From Collinsella sp. (GTDB taxonomy: Bacteria; Actinomycetota; Coriobacteriia; Coriobacteriales; Coriobacteriaceae), in the NCBI GenBank assembly GCA_018378775.1, contig JAGZWV010000027.1, forward strand, positions 1 through 24,337: 24,337 nt of DNA, given 5' to 3'. Under the pieces are notes generated by a model that worked only from the letters and a program-made list of their open reading frames with translations, made no database searches and was not told where the DNA came from. This document shows, in pieces, positions 7,705-13,798 of this stretch. Position numbers and translations under genes: made by a program. Position 1 is the first letter of the stretch; every line of letters starts with the position of its first letter.

Positions 7705-8688
7705 ATGTCGCGCAAGTCCGCCTACAAGCAAGTACTTTCCATCGGCACCGCCGTGGTGCTGGGATTTGCGTTGTTCACAGGGTCACTGGACGGGGCGCCC
7801 AGGCTGCTCTCGCCGCAAAGTGATGAGCAGGCAGCGGCCCTGGCCGAAAAACAAAACGAGAGTCCCAGCCGTACCGACGACGAGGCAGACCTGGTTGCCC
7901 GACTCGAATCGGGAACAGCGAGCTCCTCGGACTCTCAAAATAGCCAAGACTCTGGCGATGGCTCCGATTCCGCCGCGACCGACACCGGTGACGACGCTTC
8001 CACAGACGGCGCCGCCACCCCCATCGACGAAGTCGAAAACCCCGATCTCGACCGCGCCCGCGGCGTATATCTCAGCAGCATTCCCGACTACGCCGGCAAC
8101 CCCTACGTTGCCCTGCGCGCCGACAGCACGCACCCGCTCGGCACGCCGTCATTCACGCTCGATGAATACGAGCGCGCCACAGAAGAGGGCTGCTTTAAGA
8201 AGTTCTCCAAGCTCGACAGCTTGGGCCGCACCCGCAAAGCGCTCGCCTGCGTGGGCCCCGAATCGCTTGGTCAAGGCGAGCGCGGCGATATCTCGCGCAT
8301 CCACCCCGCCGGCTGGCACCAGCAGCGCTACGACTTTATTCCAGGCCAGAGCCTGTACAACCGCTGCCACCTTATCGCCTGGTCGCTCTGCGGCGAAAAC
8401 GCCAACCGCAAGAATCTCCTCGCCGGTACGCGTTATCTCAACGAGACAGGCATGCTACCGTTTGAAGAGCAGATTCTCAACTATATTCGCGATACGGGTA
8501 ACCATGTGCTCTACCGCGTCACGCCCATGTACAACGAAGAGGAACTTGTCTGCCGCGGCGTGCGCCTGGAGGCACAGTCGGTCGAGGACCACGGCAAGGC
8601 CCTCTGCTTCCACGTGTACTGCTACAACCTGCAGCCGCATGTGCAGATCGACTACGCCACCGGCCGCAATCAGGCCTCGGGAGACTAG
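7705..8688 (+). CDS. Secreted DNA/RNA non-specific endonuclease (EndA/NUC-like)
   Basis: This 327-aa protein starts with a basic n-region and a hydrophobic stretch (about residues 9-26), a signal peptide or uncleaved membrane anchor. A low-complexity acidic/Ser linker follows (about 35-115, with runs such as SSSDSQNSQDSGDGSDS), then a nuclease domain (about 118-320). The core reads YNRCHLIAWSL at 218-228 with candidate catalytic His222; it matches the DRGH/NRSHLI motif of beta-beta-alpha-metal nucleases. NANRKNLLAGTRYLN (232-246) supplies the metal-binding Asn region. The C-terminus RVTPMY...GVRLEAQSVED...YNLQPHVQIDYATG is typical of streptococcal DNA-entry-type nucleases. Its likely role is extracellular nucleic acid degradation for nutrients or DNA processing. 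It is monocistronic. ATG with AGGAG upstream supports the start. Confidence 0.9.
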   Translation: MSRKSAYKQVLSIGTAVVLGFALFTGSLDGAPRLLSPQSDEQAAALAEKQNESPSRTDDEADLVARLESGTASSSDSQNSQDSGDGSDSAATDTGDDASTDGAATPIDEVENPDLDRARGVYLSSIPDYAGNPYVALRADSTHPLGTPSFTLDEYERATEEGCFKKFSKLDSLGRTRKALACVGPESLGQGERGDISRIHPAGWHQQRYDFIPGQSLYNRCHLIAWSLCGENANRKNLLAGTRYLNETGMLPFEEQILNYIRDTGNHVLYRVTPMYNEEELVCRGVRLEAQSVEDHGKALCFHVYCYNLQPHVQIDYATGRNQASGD

Positions 8689-8751
8689 GGCCGGCCAAGC
8701 TGCCCCAAAAACCCAACATGATCCGTTTTCCTCCGTCCCCCAGGGATAAAA

Positions 8752-8784
8752 AAGGGCCGCCCTGGATTGCCCAGAGCGGCCCTT
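8752..8784 (-). terminator. Rho-independent terminator of the EF-G-like gene (possibly shared)
   Basis: AAGGGCCGC (8752-8760) pairs with GCGGCCCTT (8776-8784), followed inside by a mismatch and CTGG/CCAG. On the minus strand it is followed by TTTTTTATCC, a clean intrinsic terminator 18 bases after the EF-G-like stop. It also lies 63 bases downstream of the converging endonuclease gene but lacks a T tract on that strand. Confidence 0.88.
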
Positions 8785-8802
8785 GCGTCGGCAAGCCCCA
8801 CG

Positions 8803-10878
8803 CTACTTGGCGCGGCCCTCCTCATAGCGCTCGACCAGCTTGGCCTGAACGTCATAAGGCACCTGCTCATAGCCCGCGGGCTTCATGGTAAAGTCGCCCG
8901 TGCCGCGCGTGATAGAGCGCAGGCGCGTCGAGTAATCCGTCAGCTCGGCCAGCGGCGCCTGGGCAATGACCACGGTGTCTCCGCGCTCATCGGTTTCCAT
9001 GCCCGTCACGCGACCGCGCGAGGCCGAGATGTCGCCCATCACGGCGCCGGCGTAGCTCTCGGGGATAGTCACCGTGATTTCCTCGATGGGCTCCAGCACC
9101 ACCGGGTCGGCATCGGCACACGCCTTGCGCAGGCCGATGCGAGCCGCCGCGCGGAACGCCATCTCATTGGAGTCGACGCTGTGATACGAACCGTCGTACA
9201 CAGCCACGCGAATGCCCGTAAGCGGGTAGCCGGCAATGATGCCGTCCTTCATAGTCTCCTGAACGCCCTTGTCCACGGCGGGGATCAGCGAACGCGGAAT
9301 GCGACCGCCCACGACCTCGTCTACAAACTCATAACCGTCGCTCGTACCGTCGGGCCCAACGAGCGGCTCAACGCGCAGCCAGCAGTCACCATACTGGCCG
9401 GCGCCGCCGGTCTGCTTCTTGTGGCGGCCCTGGGCACTTGCCGTACGGCGAATGGTCTCGCGATACGGGATGCGGATCGGCACGCTCTTGGCAACGACCT
9501 TGGTGCGGTCCTCCAGACGGTTGAGCAGCACCGAAACCTGCGCCTCACCAACGGCGGAGATAATGGTCTGGCCGGTCTCCTCGTCGCGGTCGATGCTCAT
9601 GGTCGGATCGGCCTTGCAGGCCTTCTCGATAAACGTGTAGAGCTTCTCTTCGTCGCCGCGATTCTCGGCCTCGATGGCAATGCGGTACTGCGAGTTGGGG
9701 AACTTAAACGCCGCAGCCTCGACCTTGCCGGTAATCGAGAGCGTATCGCCCGTCTCGGCCGCCAGCTTGGGTGCCACGATAATGTCGCCGGCATAGGCGT
9801 GACCGACCTCGGTCATGTCGCGGCCGCACATCACATACAGGTGAGCCAGACGGTCGCCCTTGCGGGTACGCGCGTTGATCAGCTCAAGACCCGGCTCAAG
9901 CGTACCCGTCAGCACCTTGATAAAGCTGATGCGACCCTGCTGCGGATCGGCCAAGGTCTTAAACACAAACGCCACCGGACGGTCATCGTCACTCGAGATC
10001 TTAAGCGAATCGCCGTCGATAAGCGGCATCTCACCGTAGTCGGTCGGCGCCGGGAAGTACGTCGCGATGTCGTCCATCAGCGAGTTGACGCCCTGCTCCT
10101 TGATGCAATCGCCCGCAAAGACCGGCACAAAGATGCGCTCGGCAATCGCCTTCGACAGCAAGCCCTCAAGCTCCTCCTGCGTCAGCGTCTCCTCGCCTTC
10201 CAGGTACTTCATCATCAGCTCATCGTCGGCCTCGGCCACCAACTCGCACAGATGGTCATGGGCCTCCTCGGCCTGGGCACGATACTCCTCGGGAATCTCC
10301 GACTCAACGGCTTCGGTGCCGTTGCAATGGCGCGCCTTCATGCGCACCAGGTCGATGATGCCATCAAAGTCCTCGCCCTCGCCCCAGGGAAGGGTCACGG
10401 CGCCCAATCGCGTGCCAAAGCGCTCCTGCAGCAGGTCCATCGTGGTCGCAAAGCTGGCCTCGGAGCGCGACAGGCGGTTTACGAACACCGCACGCGCCAA
10501 GCGCAGGTCCTCGGCGGCATACCAGAGCTTAACCGTCGTAGGCTGCGGGCCGGCCTCGGCGTCGACCACAAACAGAGCCGTCTCGCAGACGCTCATCGCG
10601 GCAAAGGCGTCGCCGATAAAATCGGGGTAACACGGGGCATCGAGCACATTGATGCGCGCGCCCTTCCAGTCGATCGGTGCAATGGTCGTCGAGATGGAAA
10701 ATGCACGCTTGACCTCTTCGGGGTCATAGTCGAGCGTGGGCTTGGTGCCGTCGTGGCCGCCCAGGCGGGCGGTCTTGCCAGAAAGGTGGAGCATGGCCTC
10801 GGCGAGTGAAGTCTTGCCCACCCCGCCTTGGCCTACGAGCACCACGTTCCTTACATTGCCGGTCTTGGGAGCACCCAT
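8803..10878 (-). CDS. Elongation factor G-like translational GTPase (EF-G2 type) with altered G motifs
   Basis: The protein is 691 aa, the usual EF-G length. It has the domain I GTPase, a domain II beta-barrel, the domain III segment, the domain IV KQTGGAGQYGDCW region and a C-terminal domain V with ITVTIPESYAGAVMGDISASRGRV. The start at 10878 has a perfect AAGGAGGT upstream. The GTPase motifs deviate from canonical EF-G. G1 is GQGGVGKT (16-23) rather than GHIDAGKT. G3 is DAPCYPDF (80-87) rather than DTPGHVDF, so Tyr84 replaces the catalytic histidine. G4 is NRLS (134-137) rather than NKMD. This marks the paralogous EF-G-like group of Actinobacteria and relatives, not the housekeeping fusA, which is expected in a str operon elsewhere. 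No ribosomal protein genes are adjacent. Function is uncertain: a specialised translation or ribosome factor, possibly slow in GTP hydrolysis. Confidence 0.88.
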   Translation of the reverse strand: MGAPKTGNVRNVVLVGQGGVGKTSLAEAMLHLSGKTARLGGHDGTKPTLDYDPEEVKRAFSISTTIAPIDWKGARINVLDAPCYPDFIGDAFAAMSVCETALFVVDAEAGPQPTTVKLWYAAEDLRLARAVFVNRLSRSEASFATTMDLLQERFGTRLGAVTLPWGEGEDFDGIIDLVRMKARHCNGTEAVESEIPEEYRAQAEEAHDHLCELVAEADDELMMKYLEGEETLTQEELEGLLSKAIAERIFVPVFAGDCIKEQGVNSLMDDIATYFPAPTDYGEMPLIDGDSLKISSDDDRPVAFVFKTLADPQQGRISFIKVLTGTLEPGLELINARTRKGDRLAHLYVMCGRDMTEVGHAYAGDIIVAPKLAAETGDTLSITGKVEAAAFKFPNSQYRIAIEAENRGDEEKLYTFIEKACKADPTMSIDRDEETGQTIISAVGEAQVSVLLNRLEDRTKVVAKSVPIRIPYRETIRRTASAQGRHKKQTGGAGQYGDCWLRVEPLVGPDGTSDGYEFVDEVVGGRIPRSLIPAVDKGVQETMKDGIIAGYPLTGIRVAVYDGSYHSVDSNEMAFRAAARIGLRKACADADPVVLEPIEEITVTIPESYAGAVMGDISASRGRVTGMETDERGDTVVIAQAPLAELTDYSTRLRSITRGTGDFTMKPAGYEQVPYDVQAKLVERYEEGRAK

Positions 10879-11052
10879 GATGACCTCCTTGCAGGGCCGC
10901 GCGCATTGCGCGACGCCAACGGGGAGAGTTCGCGGTCGGTGCCATCCCGGGAGCAGCATGGTCGGCAGCCGAGCCGACTCACCCTCCAAATGTCCTATGC
11001 CACCACCCTACCCTCACGGGCGACCGTCCATGCACACCTTTCGGCACACGTA

Positions 11053-11081
11053 TGAATACAGGCGGCGAGAGGAAGAGACAA
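11053..11081 (-). promoter_or_regulatory. Candidate promoter of the EF-G-like gene
   Basis: Minus-strand TTGTCT (11081-11076) and TATTCA (11058-11053) are separated by exactly 17 nt. It would give a leader of about 165 nt, longer than for other genes here. It lies downstream of the ABC operon terminator, so the gene need not depend on that operon. Confidence 0.45.
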
Positions 11082-11121
11082 GCTTGTGAGGCGATTATTG
11101 AACCCCGCCGATGCAAACAAA

Positions 11122-11155
11122 AAGCCGCCACAGACCGTAAGACCTGCGGCGGCTT
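11122..11155 (-). terminator. Rho-independent terminator of the amino-acid ABC operon
   Basis: AAGCCGCC (11122-11129) pairs with GGCGGCTT (11148-11155), with a mismatch and an inner CAG/CTG extension. On the minus strand it is followed by TTTGTTTG, 33 bases after the ATPase stop. Confidence 0.88.
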
Positions 11156-11188
11156 CGCCTCAATTAATAGTTGAGCAAATACCTGAGC

Positions 11189-11953
11189 CTATCCCTCGAT
11201 ACGGCTCAAAAACTCACGCGTGCGCTGCTCGCGCGGATGGTCGATAACCTGCTCGGCCGGACCCTCCTCGACAATGCGGCCTCCGTCCATAAAGACCACG
11301 CGATCGGCAACATCGCGCGCAAACTGCATCGCGTGGGTCACGATCACCATCGTCATATTCTGCGCGGCAAGGTCTTTAATGACACGCAGCACCTCGGCCG
11401 TTAGCTCGGGATCGAGCGCCGAGGTCGGCTCGTCAAAGAACAAGATTTCCGGGTCGAGCGCCAAGGCGCGGGCGATACTCACGCGCTGTTGCTGACCGCC
11501 CGAAAGCTCACACGGAACCTTGTTCTCGTTGCCCACAAGCCCCATCTGAGCAATCAATTCATGCGCACGAGCTTCCGCCTGCTCGCGCGGGCGCTTAAGA
11601 ACGCGGATCGGCGCATCGGTGATGTTTTTCATCACGGTATAGTGCGGGAACAGATTGTAGTTCTGAAACACCAGGCCAAATCGCGAGCGCGCTTGCCTGG
11701 GCACATCGCCCTTCGCATAGACCGCGCCCGAACCCGCATCCGTCGCAACGGCAAGGTCGCCAAACGAGAGCGAGCCTCCGTCGAGCGTCTCGAGCAGCGT
11801 GGCACACCGCAGCAGCGTGGACTTGCCGCCACCCGAAGGCCCGATAATCGCCACGACCTCTCCACGCTTTACCTCGAGCGAGATATCCTTGAGCACCTCA
11901 TTGCCGCCAAACGCCTTGCGAGCGTTCGATATATTCATTACCGAATTAATCAT
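11189..11953 (-). CDS. Polar amino-acid ABC transporter, ATP-binding protein (GlnQ/HisP-like)
   Basis: This 254-aa ATPase energises uptake of a polar amino acid. Visible motifs are Walker A GPSGGGKST (38-46), Q-loop FQNYNLFPH (96-104), signature LSGGQQQR (150-157), Walker B ILFFDEPTSALD (170-181) and the H-loop VTHAM. FPHYTVMKNI and the short C-terminus place it in the polar-amino-acid (PAAT) subfamily. The start at 11953 overlaps the permease stop by 8 nt, which suggests translational coupling; an ATG at 11938 (249 aa) would give a more typical N-terminus and cannot be excluded. It is the last gene of the operon, before a strong terminator. Confidence 0.93.
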   Translation of the reverse strand: MINSVMNISNARKAFGGNEVLKDISLEVKRGEVVAIIGPSGGGKSTLLRCATLLETLDGGSLSFGDLAVATDAGSGAVYAKGDVPRQARSRFGLVFQNYNLFPHYTVMKNITDAPIRVLKRPREQAEARAHELIAQMGLVGNENKVPCELSGGQQQRVSIARALALDPEILFFDEPTSALDPELTAEVLRVIKDLAAQNMTMVIVTHAMQFARDVADRVVFMDGGRIVEEGPAEQVIDHPREQRTREFLSRIEG

Positions 11954-12599
11954 GGTAGTAATCCAATTTTTTCTCGGCGGCGCCCAGCAGCATCTCGACA
12001 ACGAAATTAAAGACCCAGTAAATCAGCGCCGCAATCGCAAACGGCACCATGCTCACCTGCGAGGCGACCAGCGCCTTGGCCGTCGAGAACATCTCACCCA
12101 CGCCAATGGCAAACGCCAGCGACGTGTCCTTGACCAGCGTGATGATCTCGTTGCCCATCGCCGGCAGAATACGCTTGGCGACCTGCGGCATCACGATATA
12201 CAGAAACGTCTGCACGCGCGAATAGCCCAGCACCTCGGCAGCCTCGTATTGACCGCGCGGAATGGACTGCAAGCCCGAGCGATAGATCTCGGCAAAGTAA
12301 CCGGCGTAGTTGATGATGAACGCCACGACGCACGCCGTCCACTTGGAATCGGGCGTGAGCGAAATGCCAAACACGTAATACGGGGCAAAGTAGATGGCAA
12401 ACATCTGCAGCATGAGCGGCGTGCCGCGCATGACCGAGATATAGATGCGCGCAATCCAGCGAAGCGGCGCGATTTTGCTCATGCGCATAAACGCCACGGG
12501 AATTCCCAGCGGAATCGACCCGAGCAGCGTCAACACAAACAGCTGCAAACTGACCAAGAACCCCTGGCCAAGCATCTGCATCATGACCTGAATAGACAT
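11946..12599 (-). CDS. Polar amino-acid ABC transporter, permease
   Basis: This 217-aa inner-membrane permease of the HisM/GlnP family has about five hydrophobic segments, starting at about residues 15-38. The PAAT motif RGTPLMLQMF is at 58-67, and the cytoplasmic EAA loop (AAEVLGYSRVQTFLYIVMPQ) contacts the ATPase. Only one permease gene is present, so a homodimer is likely. The chosen ATG shares a base with the TAA stop of the binding-protein gene (TAATG); a TTG 15 bases upstream is a less likely start. It acts with the flanking binding protein and ATPase. Confidence 0.92.
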   Translation of the reverse strand: MSIQVMMQMLGQGFLVSLQLFVLTLLGSIPLGIPVAFMRMSKIAPLRWIARIYISVMRGTPLMLQMFAIYFAPYYVFGISLTPDSKWTACVVAFIINYAGYFAEIYRSGLQSIPRGQYEAAEVLGYSRVQTFLYIVMPQVAKRILPAMGNEIITLVKDTSLAFAIGVGEMFSTAKALVASQVSMVPFAIAALIYWVFNFVVEMLLGAAEKKLDYYHD

Positions 12600-13459
12600 T
12601 ACTTGAGCACCCAATTATCGAAAGATAGACCATAGCTTGAATACTTGTCGCAGAGATCCTTAACCGTACCGTAATCGTAGAGTGCCTTGAGCGACTCGGT
12701 CACGGCGTCGGCCGACTTGGTGTCGCCCTTCTTAAAGCCGACGGCGTAGTGCTCGCTGGACAGCGGCTCATCAAGCTGCGTATAAGCATCGGGCTTGGCG
12801 GCAAGCTGATACTGGGCAATCGAAAGGTCGCAAGCCACGGCATCGACCGCGCCGCTCTCGAGCTGCATAAACGCCGTGTTGTACTCACCGATGGTGTCGA
12901 GCGTGGCAAACGTCGCCGCCAGATCCTTCTGGTCACCCTCAAGCACATCCTGCGCAGCGGAATCGGTCTGGGTAATCACGGTCTTGCCGGCAAGATCGTC
13001 CCAGCTCTTGATGCCTGCATCCTTCTTTACCACCAGCACCTGCTCGTTGAGCATGTACGGCTCGGAGAACGTGTAGTCGTCCTCACGGCCCTCCATGGTA
13101 AAGCCATTCCAGATGCAGTTGATGGCGCCCGAGTTAAGCAGCGTATCCTTGGCATCCCAGTCGATGGCCTCGTATTTGACCTCCCAGCCCTGCTTATCGG
13201 CAACAGCCTTGGCCAGATCGAGATCAAAGCCGGTGTACTCGCCATCGTCGCCCACAAAGCCGTACGGAGGATAGGACTTATCAAAGCCCACCACGAGCTT
13301 CTTGGACTCCGCAGCGCCCTTCACATCCTTGGCCGCGGCAGAGCCAGCAGCGGAGCCCTTGCCGGCACCACCGCCGCAACCGACAAGACCAAGGCCAAGC
13401 ACCGTAGCGAGCGAGCCGGCTAGACCAACAAACTGACGACGAGACATATCGGTGTTCAT
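12599..13459 (-). CDS. Amino-acid ABC transporter substrate-binding lipoprotein with Tat-like signal
   Basis: This 286-aa extracytoplasmic solute-binding protein is family 3 (bacterial extracellular solute-binding, polar amino acids). The N-terminus has a twin-arginine motif SRRQF (6-10), a hydrophobic core, and the lipobox LVGC with Cys28 as the lipidated residue. The mature part begins with a Gly/Ala/Ser linker. The binding domain includes VVGFDKSYPPYGFVGDDG, TGFDLDLAKAVADKQG, and the AINCIWNGFTMEGREDDYTFSEPY region. The ligand cannot be told from the sequence; cystine, glutamine, basic amino acids and others are possible. The start at 13459 has AAGGGGGGA upstream; ATG at 13447 would also keep the Tat motif. 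It is the first gene of the operon and has its own promoter with inverted-repeat elements. Confidence 0.92.
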   Translation of the reverse strand: MNTDMSRRQFVGLAGSLATVLGLGLVGCGGGAGKGSAAGSAAAKDVKGAAESKKLVVGFDKSYPPYGFVGDDGEYTGFDLDLAKAVADKQGWEVKYEAIDWDAKDTLLNSGAINCIWNGFTMEGREDDYTFSEPYMLNEQVLVVKKDAGIKSWDDLAGKTVITQTDSAAQDVLEGDQKDLAATFATLDTIGEYNTAFMQLESGAVDAVACDLSIAQYQLAAKPDAYTQLDEPLSSEHYAVGFKKGDTKSADAVTESLKALYDYGTVKDLCDKYSSYGLSFDNWVLK

Positions 13460-13477
13460 GGTATCCCCCCTTGATGG

Positions 13478-13544
13478 CACTTTAGTTAAGTAAAGTGAGT
13501 CGTGTAACGTCCAGAATCATACACTTTAGTGAGATGGAGTACAA
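13478..13544 (-). promoter_or_regulatory. ABC operon promoter with CACTTTA operator candidates
   Basis: Minus-strand TTGTAC (13544-13539) and TATGAT (13521-13516) are separated by 17 nt, a good promoter. Just upstream of the -10, inside the spacer, lies CACTTTAGT (13522-13530). Downstream, in the leader, is a perfect palindrome CACTTTA-N6-TAAAGTG (13478-13497). The shared half-site at both positions suggests a repressor binding across the start site. The regulator is not identifiable; it does not match the ArgR box. Confidence 0.6.
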
Positions 13545-13550
13545 GGGAGG

Positions 13551-13691
13551 GTTTGCCCGCCGGGTGCCGGGGCAGGGGTTAAGTTTGCTGCTCTACAGTC
13601 CTGCTCACGACGGAGAGCACATTAAGTGCTCTCCTGTTCGTGCGGAACTCGCGACAAACTTAACCCCTGCCCCGGCACCCGGCGGGCAAAC
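13551..13691. repeat. 141-bp element with perfect 37-bp inverted repeats and a nested hairpin
   Basis: The outer arms 13551-13587 and 13655-13691 are perfect reverse complements and contain GGGGCAGGGGTTAAGTTTG next to a GC-rich outer part. The centre holds a second hairpin, GGAGAGCAC (13612-13620) with GTGCTCTCC (13626-13634), extended by CACGA/TCGTG across a small internal loop. No reading frame is credible. The core resembles the GGGGACAG-ACTTAA half-site of the 17.55 kb element and the AGGGACAG repeats. It fits a REPIN or MITE-like mobile palindrome rather than a simple terminator. Confidence 0.85.
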
Positions 13692-13753
13692 GTCGTTGGG
13701 TTTATCACTGACATGAAGTGGGCGCTTGCATATCGTCCGCTAGCTTGGCACGA

Positions 13754-13759
13754 TACAAT
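13754..13759 (+). promoter_or_regulatory. Candidate -10 (TACAAT) of the RNA methyltransferase gene
   Basis: TACAAT lies 40 bases upstream of the ATG at 13799. The -35 is weak at 17-nt spacing. The same hexamer is used by several other genes in the window. The ribosome-binding site is only GTGGGGTTAATTC. Confidence 0.45.
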
Positions 13760-13798
13760 GCTTTCAGATTTCAATTTGTAAATTAGTGGGGTTAATTC

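Larger units (their letters stand above)
10879..11188. other. 310-bp intergenic region: EF-G-like leader and promoter, ABC operon terminator
   Basis: No gene is seen. It contains a possible ~165-nt leader of the EF-G-like gene with a GTCGGC/GCCGAC hairpin (10961-10978), the promoter candidate at 11053-11081, and the terminator of the upstream ABC operon at 11122-11155. Confidence 0.7.
13460..13798. other. 339-bp divergent intergenic region between the ABC operon and the rRNA methyltransferase gene
   Basis: No gene is visible. From left to right it holds the leftward ABC operon leader with a CACTTTA palindrome and promoter (13478-13544), the 141-bp inverted-repeat element (13551-13691), and the rightward -10 of the methyltransferase gene (13754-13759). 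A single repeat element separates the two promoters. Confidence 0.8.

Noticed and set aside
8767..10809. 680-codon open frame on the plus strand opposite the EF-G-like gene
   Set aside because: It is an antisense shadow of a strongly codon-biased gene, starts inside the terminator, and resembles no family.
13551..13691. Ordinary transcription terminator
   Set aside because: It lies between divergent gene starts, has no T tract, and its 37-bp arms with a nested hairpin are far larger than a terminator.
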